64,000 nucleotides of DNA from Neoarius graeffei. Its lineage: Eukaryota; Chordata; Actinopteri; Siluriformes; Ariidae. The translations under genes were made by a program, and so were the position numbers. The DNA lies in contig NC_083592.1 in NCBI RefSeq assembly GCF_027579695.1, positions 37,036,714 through 37,100,713 on the forward strand, read 5' to 3'. The first letter of the stretch is position 1; each line of letters starts with the position of its first letter. Shown here piece by piece: positions 43,881-54,100 of this stretch. The notes under the pieces are model-generated. The model was not told the origin of the DNA. It made no database searches and saw only the letters and a program-made list of their open reading frames with translations.

Positions 43881-44559
43881 TACTGTCTATCCGTTTAATG
43901 ATGTGGAACGTTCATGAAACAAGTTGGCTCTTGTTTTCGCTCATGTTATAGCAGCTATAAATAAGACTTTTCTAATGGTGGAAAATTTTCTTTGCAGAAG
44001 ACATTGCCATATCAACAAGTTCTTGGGTTTTTACTATAATGTAACGCTGATGTTTTTAGAATGAATGCATTAATATAAACCTGTAATTTGTCTTGCAGCT
44101 GTTAGAGAAGTTATAGAAAATAAATCAACACTTTCTGACTAATCTGATTCAAGAGCGATGTGGTATCAGCATTTTACAGCAAATTTCAGGGGCCACATAA
44201 CCACATCCGGAAGGATTATTTTTGTTGTGAAATAAACCCAAGGTTTAAAAGGTGTGTGTATATACAGTACCAGCCAAAAGTTTGGACACGCCATCAAATT
44301 CAATGTTTTAAAACACTTCATGTCTTAAAAGTAATGATGGATGTCGTTTCTCTTTACTTTCTTGACATAATACGGATTACTACAGTTGTGGAATAGGGCT
44401 ATTTACTGTTTGATCTCATGCATTAAGAAGGCAAGAAATTGCACTAATTAACTTTTGACGAGGCACCTGTTAATTGAAAAGCATTCCAAGTGAAGCTGGT
44501 TAAGATAACGCCCATAGTGTACAAAGCATCAAGGTAAAACACTGGATACTTTGAAGAAT

Positions 44560-44761
44560 CTCATCTCATCTCATTATCTCTAGCCGCTTTATCCTGTTCT
44601 ACAGGGTCGCAGGCAAGCTGGAGCCTATCCCAGCTGACTACGGGTGAGAGGCGGGGTACACCCTGGACAAGTCACCAGCCACGGGGCTCGAACCCGGACC
44701 TCGAACCCGGACCTTCTTGCTGTGAGGCGACAGCGCTAACCACTACACCACTGCGCCGCCC
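44560..44761 (-). mobile_element. Common SINE, internally deleted
   Basis: Exact duplication actttgaagaat at 44548-44559 and 44762-44773. The middle of the SINE is missing and cctcgaacccgga is tandemly duplicated near the head. Confidence 0.92.
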
Positions 44762-45283
44762 ACTTTGAAGAATTTAAAATATAAAAAATTGTTTTAATAA
44801 CAATTCCATACATGTTCTTTCAGTTTTAATGTCTTCAGTATTGCATAGCTGCCAACATTCTGAAGTTGTAAATAGTAATACAAGGTTGGGTACTGAGTCT
44901 TGGTGGGGGGGTCGGGGGGGCCAAAGCCCCCCCCCCGCCGCCAAAGCTTTCTAGCAAAACTACCCTGAAAAATCACACTAAAACAAAATAGTTTGACAAA
45001 ATTTATTCTACAAACTAAACTATCATCTTACATTAATTTGCAAAGTTCTTTTCAACAGTGGAAACAAATTTACCTGGAACTAGAATACATATATCATCAA
45101 AGCAATTTGGCACAGATCAAACATTAAAGGAACCTCTTGTAATCAACACCAAACATAAAAATGCCTCAAAACATGCTTGGCACAAAGTGAAACAGCTCAA
45201 AAAAGTGTCAATTTCAACTTGCTTCTTCACATGACTACAAATCAAACAGAACAGAATCAACAACACACCCCGGGCATCAAATC

Positions 45284-45493
45284 GTGCCCGTCAATCACAA
45301 CGCAAGGTTTTTGTTTGGATTCTTTGGGCGGGCTTTTGCAGGAGTGACGATAAGGCTGCGCAACGCTGGAAAAAGCGCTAGTGAACAGCGCGCGTTTGAC
45401 TCCGCTTTGGAATCAATTTTAGAAGAATTAGACTTGGAGTTTTCGTTGAAACATGAGCAGGAAGAGGCTCTCCGCTCATTCCATGATCGCTGA
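45284..45493 (+). pseudogene. Short coding remnant, possibly RecQ-helicase-like N-terminus
   Basis: The frame includes ALESILEELDLEFSLKHEQE then EALRSFHDR and stop. The phrase resembles the region just before the first helicase motif in RecQ-like proteins that are multiplied in fish genomes. No Walker motif follows. This identity is an inference and weak. Confidence 0.35.
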
Positions 45494-45554
45494 ATCTTCA
45501 CCAAAACACTCGACGCTCCAGTGGTGTCCCTCTCCACATGCTGTTTGTTTACCC

Positions 45555-46303
45555 CATAGACATATAAACATAGACGCCGCATTGAGCTGGTGGCCCGTTG
45601 CTGGGATACGTCAGAGTGTCCGCCATATTGGATGTGGCAAATCTTCCCCGTAAACCAATGCAAGTAAATGGACTGAACTTCATAAAGCCCCTTTCTACAA
45701 TAATATTTAACTCGATGCCTTTTATTCACCCATTAAGACACACACGTATATATTTGGGAAACAAACAGGCATCAAAACAACACGTATAACTTTTAATGTG
45801 ATGGTTATAAATAGTGTGCGAAATACCCTGTACACTGCAAACTAGCGACAGATCCGCGATAGATAGCTCAGGTAAGCTAATCAGTTAGCATACTGTAGCA
45901 AGCTACCAAAACCTGAGGCCACAAAGTGAGCTGAATGACCGCCAAACTGCGTTCGGCCAGGTTCTCACGTCATACCAAAACAAAATACATCACTGATTCC
46001 TTCACATTCAGAAAGGTTAAAAACGTTCATCATACGTTCAAAAACGCTCATCATAGTGTGGCACTGTATTATCTAATTCTCACTGCTTATAACTATACAC
46101 CTACCCGGTGGAGATGAGCTGGGAAACTGAAGACTGAAGGAACAGTATTGAAAAGTATTTTTCCAGTCTCACCTGTGAAAGGTAATCCCATGTGATCTCG
46201 TTTGGACGGTAAACCTGTTGGTACAGTTAAACGCAGTCAATATGGCGGCGAGGATGACGTATGATTCTACGCAGAAGGCGGCGTCTATGTTTATATGTCT
46301 ATG
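45555..46303 (-). mobile_element. THAP-derived MITE (P-like candidate), copy 2
   Basis: 26-bp perfect inverted ends starting catagacatataaacatagac. Exact 8-bp duplication gtttaccc at 45547-45554 and 46304-46311. The minus strand matches the THAP exon region of the copy at 38072-40105, but the start codon region is deleted. 8-bp duplication with THAP fits P elements; hAT cannot be excluded. Confidence 0.82.
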
Positions 46304-46622
46304 GTTTACCCTCCCCCACTGCTTTCTGTCGCTCTGACTACGTCACAGTCACTGTTGCGCTGATTGGTCAGAGCGGGTTCAAATACGAATCCCACCGGTG
46401 ATAGACTTTGAAAATGACCCATGAAAATTGGCAAAATCGTATTTTATTGTAGTAAATTCGTATTTTCGTAATCAAAACAATAAATCGTAATAAATACGAT
46501 TTATTCGTAGTAGTTGGCAGCTATGGTATTGATCTACAATGTAAAAAATAGTCAAAATACAGGAAAAAAAAAATCACACCAATGAATGAGTAGGGGTGTA
46601 CAAACTTTTGACTGGTACTGTA

Positions 46623-47728
46623 GGTGTAAAGATTTCTGAGGACCAGTTGTAGAACAGACATCTTTTTCACAATATGTCGTCAGACTGGTACATCATCTAG
46701 TAATGCATCACAATGCTGGGCTTAATTACAGTGAAATACAAAAAATGAGACGTGTGGTTTAGATTTGTTTAAAGTTTTGTTTTTAATAATTTGCAGTTCT
46801 CTGATTATCCTACATGCAGAGTTAGTTTTCGCTCCAATGGCAATGTTCATGCAGGCAGCCTGCTGACGGGACGCTCAGCTCCGCGTTACATCTAATGTTA
46901 TCTTCCAGACCTCTACTCATCTGATAAAATATCTTCATAGCTGCATTTATAACAACAACAACAAAAAGGTGGTAAAATATAGTTTTAACAAACGCAACAA
47001 AAAAAGTTGTTAATTTACAAAACTTTACAACAGGAAACACAATGAATTTACAGATTTAAGAAGTTCACCATGGTGGCTCGAGATTAACAATGAAAAGCAT
47101 TATTAGTTTATCATCTCACTTCAGTACAGTAATACAGTGTATAAGTTCACCACTCCCACCATACTGACGTAATTTTCAGTAAACAGTAACAATTGAAACA
47201 GAACACAGACCCACCACACACACACGTCCTGGTTTGCACATCAAACGAACACACCGGGTGGTTATTATTCACATCCTCATCATTAGATCAAAAGACCTCA
47301 TTATGGGGGGGGGGGGAAGACAATCCTGAGATGCACATATTTATATTCGGTTATCAGCTTGATTATACTGGAGTTATCTAGTGTCCACTAGAGCTTGTTA
47401 TTTTCACTATTGACCTTTTGTATCAAGCACAGAAATGACAAAATACACTTTGCTATGACCTTTCCCATCAACAGCTTATTGTGAAAGAAGTGCTAAGATC
47501 AGCGATGCGATGCAAAGGAGAAGTAAACTGCACTGATAATGCAAATGAAATGTGGAGAAGAGAACGCTTTAATCTGGGATATATTTGCATAGTCGTGTAC
47601 GTTTTATAGTGTTTTTTTGTTTTAAACACCTGATACTATCTGACCCAACATATTTCTGGATTTGGTGGCACCGTCATTACAGCAGCCTGTAACATCATGA
47701 GAACTGATTACATCAAGGCCACCTTCTC
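46623..47728. other. Unassigned stretch
   Basis: A G-run lies near 47305-47318. It could hold 3'UTR sequence of the minus-strand gene ending at 50623. No exon recognised. Confidence 0.4.
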
Positions 47729-47732
47729 TTAA

Positions 47733-48703
47733 AGGAACAGTCCACCGTACTTCCATAATGAAATATGTTCTTCTCTGAATTGAGACGAGCTGATCCATAC
47801 CTCTCCGAGCTTTGCGCGACTTCCCAGTCAGTCAGACACGCTGTCACTCCTGTTAGCAATGTAGCTAGGCTCAGCATGGCCAATGGTATTTTTGGGGGCT
47901 GTAGTTAGATGCGACCAAACTCTTCCACGTTTTTCCCGTTTACATAGGTTTATATGACCAGTGATATGAAACAAGTTCAGTTACACAAATTGAAACGTAG
48001 CGATTTTCTATGCTATGGAAAGTCCGCAGTATAATGACCGGTGTACTAACACCTTCTGCGCGCTTCGGCAGCGCATTGATACCTGCACTCCTCTTCGGGC
48101 ACGGCCAGTGGGCGAATGCCCTGGTCCGTCCGCCCTGTCTAAAAAAAAAAATGGTACAACTCGAGCCCCATGGTAAAATTGGGACTTTGTCATTTTTCCG
48201 CATGAGGCCCATGGTAAAACCACACTTCCAGGAGGGGCTGCCGTCTGCCTCCCAAGCTGGCCGAGAGTGCTCCTCGTCGGGCACGGCCAGGCGGGCGAAT
48301 GCCCTGGTCCGTCCGCCCTGTCTAAAAAAAAAATGGTACAACTCCGAGTGAAGGTATCAATGCGCTACCGAAGCGCGCAGAAGGTGTTAGTACGCCTGTC
48401 ATTATAGTGCGGACTTTCCATAGCATAGAAAATCGCCACGTTTCAATTTGTGTAACTGAACTTGTTTCATATCACTGGTCATATAAACCTATGTAAACAG
48501 GAAAAACGTGGAAGAGTTTGGTCGCATCTAACTACAGCCCCAAAAAATACCATTGGCCATGCTGAGCCTAGCTACATTGCTAACAGGAGTGACAGCGCGT
48601 CTGACTGACTGGGAGGTCGCACAAAGCTCGGAGAGGTACGGAGCAGCTCGTCTCAATTCAGAGAAGAACATATTTCATTATGGAACTACGGTGGACTGTT
48701 CCT
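47733..48703. mobile_element. TTAA foldback element with ~350-bp arms
   Basis: Arms of about 350 bp (47733-48090 and 48350-48703) are inverted copies. Ends aggaacagtccaccgta and tacggtggactgttcct are flanked by TTAA (47729-47732, 48704-48707). The centre holds a directly repeated unit with gaatgccctggtccgtccgc (at 48114 and 48296). Confidence 0.9.
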
Positions 48704-48707
48704 TTAA

Positions 48708-49235
48708 TAGACGCCTCAATCCTGATTTTGAATTCTTAATTTATGAAGCAGCTAATGTGTGTAAAAGGCATGCAAGTAACATCAGAATGAAAAATTTCAC
48801 ACTGATGCCATTATGAGAAATGTGGATTTTGTGAAATTGGCCATGCGTGATGAACCACTGCAGCAGATAATTGAACGACGGAGTTGGATATCATTTTCTG
48901 TGGTGCACACACTGAGAAGAAAAGGGACGACACTACCATTTCGTGTCGCTGACATCATAAGCTCAAATGAATTTTTTTTTTTTTAAAGTTGCACTTTATC
49001 CATGTTTCCATGTGAAAGATGGAAGATGGAAAAGTACCACCTTAGCCACAAGGAAAGAACAATTTAGTCGTCTTTTTTTTTCTGAGACTGCAGACACACA
49101 AGGTGCATCATATCTAGTAGGATTAATGACTTTACACACACACACACACAAAATGTGTCAGCTTTCCTGGTCTTGGTCAATCAGTAGAAGGTGACTCCCA
49201 GTGATGGCCCATTCTCAGCACAGCACTTACACACA
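48708..49235. other. Unassigned stretch
   Basis: A short (CA)n patch near 49135; nothing else recognised. Confidence 0.4.
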
Positions 49236-49754
49236 CCCCTTTTCCACCAAATCAGTTCCAGGGCTGGTTCGGGGCCAGTGCTGGTGCTGGTTCACAACTT
49301 GTTCAACTTGCGAGCCAGCTGAGAACCAATTTGCTTTTCCATCGCTCGCGGTGCTAAGGGGAGCCACGTCAGTTACGTCGCTGTATACGTCAGTTACGTC
49401 GCTGCGTTTGCATAAACCTTGGCGCGAACATTGAAGCAACAACAACACAGAGAAGAAGCAGCAGCAACAACAATAATAATAATGGATGACTTCGTGTTTG
49501 TACAGCTGCTGCTTCTCGGCGCTTAAAAATGGCGACCTTTCGCGGTCTTGCGATTGCTGTTGGTCTTAACAACTCCACCCCCCCCCCGCTGACATAAGCG
49601 GTTCTTTCCTCTGGCCCAGCAAAGAGTCGGCGCTAGCCTGGAACTGGTTTTTCTGGCCCCAGAGCCAGTTCTTTGTCAGTGGAAACAGAAAACCCGGTTC
49701 CAAACTAAGCACTGGCCCCGAACCAGCCCTGGAACTGCTTTGGTGGAAAAGGGG
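49236..49754. mobile_element. MITE with 46-bp inverted ends
   Basis: Left ccccttttccaccaaatcag and cggggccagtgct pair with the right agcactggccccg and tttggtggaaaagggg. The target duplication is not clear (flanks acacac/caacag). No transposase. Confidence 0.82.
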
Positions 49755-50622
49755 CAACAGACATGGTAGTAACATCAGGCACAGTACCAGTGTCGGGGAT
49801 TTTAAACACTTTAATCACCATCATCTAGCATTTCCATCAATATTAGTTAGCGACCACGTCACATCACTGTTGCTGGTTAGATATTTTTGGTTAGAAACTC
49901 AGGCTGAATCAGGATTAAACAGGAAGCACGACACCTATTATGGTAACAGGTGCGAAGATAGCTTGTGTTTCTTTCACGGTTTTTATTTATAATTTGTTGA
50001 ATTATGTCTCACAAATTGGGTTTTACAAAAAGAATAACGGCACAAAAAGCACTAACGAAGCTGCTGCTAAAAGAATCTGCATATAATTAGACTAAACTAT
50101 AGTAAAGTAACATTGTGAAGAGATTTTATACGCCATTGCTCCTATAAAATGGAAGCTGTATGTTTTGAGCTAGAGCAGATTTTCAGTAGCTTGTAAATTT
50201 AAATGTTAAATTCGCACTGCGTTATGACTGAATTTATGTTCGACTAAGTTCTGCAGCTAAACGCAGATCGTTACTCCAGTTTGAAAGCGATCAGAGGAGC
50301 ACGTTGACTCTTGGTAATGCCTGTTCTGTAAATACTGTACTCCAGTTAGAAGTTGAGAAAAAGAGGATTTTTTTTGTACGACGCAAAACTGCATATACCG
50401 ATCGTGAACCATTTATAAATAACTCTCCATCGCCATGGTGCTGAGCCCATTTACAGAAAATCTCCCATTAACTATAGTCTTTGTCCATCACCATCCCTGC
50501 AGTGAGACTCTGAGCCACACTTGAAGACAGTTACACTTCCTTCTAAGGACTCGATGGCGGGGATCCTTTCTTAAAAGGTCGTTTTGCGAGAAATTCTTCT
50601 CTCAGGAAGAAACCTGAAGGAA
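49755..50622 (-). other. Putative 3'UTR region of the minus-strand gene
   Basis: Directly downstream, on the minus strand, of the stop codon at 50623-50625. No repeat boundary seen. Candidate polyadenylation signal not fixed. Confidence 0.4.
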
Positions 50623-51170
50623 TTAAACGTGACTCTGTAGCCAGTTTCTGGGGTCCAGCTTTGCTCGGAGGTTCCTCAGGCTGCGGCGTGCTCCGGAAGG
50701 TCGCGAGAAGGCGAGATCTGATTCGGGGCTGTTGCTCCCTTCGCTTGAGCTGTTACTGGAAGTGGAACCGGAGCAGGAAAGAGGCGGAGCCTGCTGATGG
50801 AGCGAGTTGGATGATGGAGGTTGGCACGAACAGTGGAGGCCCCCGTAGTTTCTTCCTCGCAGCGTGGACAGCTTGGCATCCAGGGAAAGCGTACGAGGGC
50901 GGAAACGGCTGGAGGCGAGGTAGTGGGGTGAGCAGGGGCTAGAGCTGCAGGGGCTGGAGTTGTCAGAGGCGAGGCTGGCCTCGGAGGACAGCAGAGCGCG
51001 AGTGCGGCGACAGCGGGGGCTGGGAGAGCTGCGTCGGAGGTTCTGGGGGCTACCAGGAGGCTCTTCCTTAAATAAGGACATCCAGTGAGGTGGGGTTTGA
51101 AACTCAAACTCCTCGATACGCCTCGTCAGGATGTCGGTGACGGCACTGATGTCATCAGATGTATCAATAA
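50623..51170 (-). CDS. Unrecognised gene, last exon
   Basis: Acceptor gtctaacag on the minus strand, 181 codons then taa. Reads [36 protein letters not shown], then Ser-rich stretches, [20 protein letters not shown] and the end [19 protein letters not shown]. The tail is mostly disordered with basic and RxxS sites, as in scaffolding proteins. It cannot be a shadow frame: the reverse frames lack such composition. Confidence 0.7.
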
Positions 51171-54100
51171 CTGTTAGACAAACAAAGAGCAGAGTTACAA
51201 GAAACGTTCGGGATAAAGGCAGACAGAAGCTTTCTTGTGCTTAGTTATTGGTTGTTTGCTCAACTGTGATAAAGATAACTAAAAAACTTCCATCTCATTT
51301 TGTAATTCGTCAACTAATCCATAACAGTCAGGCTTCCAGCACATGCCATTAAACTGCATATCATGGGTAAATTCAGGAGCGAGATCAATGTAATTCTCCT
51401 ATTTTATATTAAACTTTGGTCAAATATCTGTCACATTTTGTGCAGTTTTTTTTTACCTTATGCAACACCAGAAAAATTCAGTTGAAATCAAGCCATTTGA
51501 GGCGAATTGGTCCGCCTCTGAAAAAACTTGGCGTTTGGATTTCCCGGCAAACACTGATTTTCGTGACGTCGCGTGCGGGACGCCTCCTTCTGAATCCTAC
51601 GTCAGCGCTGGTTTGTTTATGAGAAAACGACCTGGTGGTTTTCTGCAAATTTCTTCAATGTTATCGTGTAATTATTAAAATGGTTAACAGATGTATCGTA
51701 GGAGGGTGTAGCAACACCAATCATGGTGGGATTAGTACTCATCCAGTGGCGTGCACAGACATTTTGGGGGGCAAGTGCTCTGGGGGGGAAAAAGGGCACT
51801 TTTTTGCACATGTGGAACACCTTATTATAAAAGTCTGAGATTTAACCCTCCTCTTGTGTTTGGGTCGCCACTGACCCGTTTTAGTTTTTAAAGGTGTAAA
51901 ACAACCACTTAATGTTAATTTATTACATCAAGGCTTTTTGACTTTGCCAGGAATCTCTAGTTGAACAAAATAGAAAAAGAAATTTTTGTTTTCCTAAATC
52001 TGAAAATGGTCTAGCAAAAAATATAATACTTATGTGCAGTTGTTTCTGTATGCGACGGGCTACTTCACGACAAAATAATTACAGCTTGGGCTTAGAGGGC
52101 AAACAATACATTTTCACTCGATTCATGTGTTACCTGGCTGGTGGGGCAGGGGAAGAGCTGACTGACTGCCCGATGTGTTGTCTGCGCTACGACAAGGCCG
52201 TGGCTTCCAGGACGCTATGCTGCTGCAACCTCACATTGAATGCACTGCACGCTTGTTCACATGACAGAGCAAGAGAGACAGAGGTCCGGTGTGTGTGCGG
52301 AGGGGGCACACATCGGGACATTATTTTCACACACGCTTTTAATGCCGCGGCTTTTCTAAAAGATCATGTCGACATTGGCCTCAGTAAACTGTAAAAAAAA
52401 AAAAATTCAAAAGGGCACTTTTTTGGACAGAGGGCAGAGGGGCAGGTGCTTGAGCACCACCTCGTGTCTATCTGTGCACGCCACTGTACTCATCGTTTCC
52501 CAAAAGACCGGACAATGAGAGAGAAATGGGAGCGCTTCGTGTGAGGCACCCGGAAGCCGAGGACCAAAGCAGAGCCGAGAAAAAGACCAAGAAAATCAGC
52601 AATTCACAAGTTGACTGTTTCCAGGGTAATAAGAGAGACTATACTCTAAATTACCGATAGGTGTTCCTGTGTTTGTGTGGTACACGGAAAATGTTATTTA
52701 TTGACACACACAAAAGTAAGCAACACGAAAGCGCTGGGCGATAATACACTTACTTCACATGTATCAAGGGATATGTGTGTCAGGGCTTGAGATCTTGGGA
52801 CCTGTCAAACACATTAAATGTAAATACAACCCCGCTTAGCCAATTCCATGTGTGTAGCTTATGAAATCTTTCTCCTACAGTAGCCAGTACTCTTCTAAAT
52901 GAAGGAATATATAAATACATAATAGTAATTAGAAAAAATATGATTTATGTAACAATAGATAGATGAGCATTGATATATGAATCCATGGGCTTAGCAGCTC
53001 AGGTGACAATTCCATATTTCAATGCAAAATCGCTCGCTGCTAAACTTGGTCTACACAGGCTGTGCACTGAATCCATGCAGGGTCTCTCAGCCTGCTGGTG
53101 GATCCGCAGGTGACGTCACGAATCTGGCTCCAGACTCCCTTGGGATTTTTCCAGACGCGTTTTATTTTATTTTTTTCTGCTGTAGACAGATGGCCTTGTG
53201 CAAAATTACCCTTTTGGATGAGTGTGTAAAGGGACATTCTTTCATATTAAAAAAAAAAAAACGAAATTGGTCCAGAATATGCACTTTAATGTAGCTCAAG
53301 CCACTTCAGAACCGGTTCTCAAGGACTGACCGGGTCATAAACTACTATTCAAATCACATCTGCCTTCATTTAAAGCCAACACCATTTACAGTGGGGCAAA
53401 AAAGTATTTAGTCAGTCACCAATTGTGCAAGTTCTCCCACTTAAAAAGATGAGAGAGGCCTGTAATTTTCATCATAGGTATACCTCAACTATGAGAGACA
53501 AAATGAGGAAAAAAAATCCAGAAAATCACATTGCCTGATTTTTAAAGAATTTATTTGCAAATTATGGTGGAAAATAAATTTGGTCAATAACAAAAGTTCA
53601 TCTCAATACTTTGTTATATACCCTTTGTTGGCAATGACAGAGGTCAAACGTTTTCTGTAAGTCTTCACAAGTTTTTCACACACTGTTGCTGGTATTTTGG
53701 CCCATTCCTCCATGCAGATCTCCTCTAGAGCAGTGATGTTTTGGGGCTGTCGCTGGGCAACACGGACTTTCAACTCCCTCCAAAGATTTTCTATGGGGTT
53801 GAGATCTGGAGACTGGCTAGGCCACTCCAGGACCTTGAAATGCTTCTTATGAAGCCACTCCTTCGTTGCCCGGGCGGTGTGTTTGGGATCATTGTCATGC
53901 TGAAAGACCCAGCCACGTTTCATCTTCAATGCCCTTGCTGATGGAAGGAGGTTTTCACTCAAAATCTCACGATACATGGCCCCATTCATTCTTTCCTTTA
54001 CACGGATCAGTCGTCTTGGTCCCTTTGCAGAAAATCAGCCCCAAAGCATGATGTTTCCACCCCCATGCTTCACAGTAGGTATGGTGTTCTTTGGATGCAA

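Larger units (their letters stand above)
44844..46525. mobile_element. Unclassified element with 6-bp target duplication
   Basis: Inverted ends catagctgccaac and gttggcagctatg. Exact flanking 6-bp repeat gtattg at 44838-44843 and 46526-46531, restoring a continuous Tc1 sequence when removed. Six bases is unusual; Dada and IS3EU elements are among the few superfamilies that make it. Contains a short coding remnant (45284-45493) and a nested element (45555-46303). Confidence 0.75.
44265..46620. mobile_element. Tc1-like remnant (salmonid type) with nested elements
   Basis: Ends cagtaccagccaaaagtttg and acttttgactggtactg are inverted, flanked by TA (44263-44264, 46621-46622). Interior tracts (cttcatgtcttaaaagtaat; aattaacttttgacgaggca) are Tc1 3' and 5' sequence, but the transposase is deleted. 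Nested: a SINE (44560-44761) and a larger element (44844-46525). Confidence 0.88.

Noticed and set aside
48008..48351. Frames in the centre of the TTAA foldback
   Set aside because: They come from the repeated GC-rich unit and differ between arms.
50676..51107. Alternative minus-strand 143-codon frame
   Set aside because: Proline/alanine-rich shadow of the last exon in another frame; the [11 protein letters not shown] frame continues to a stop with a splice-flanked start.
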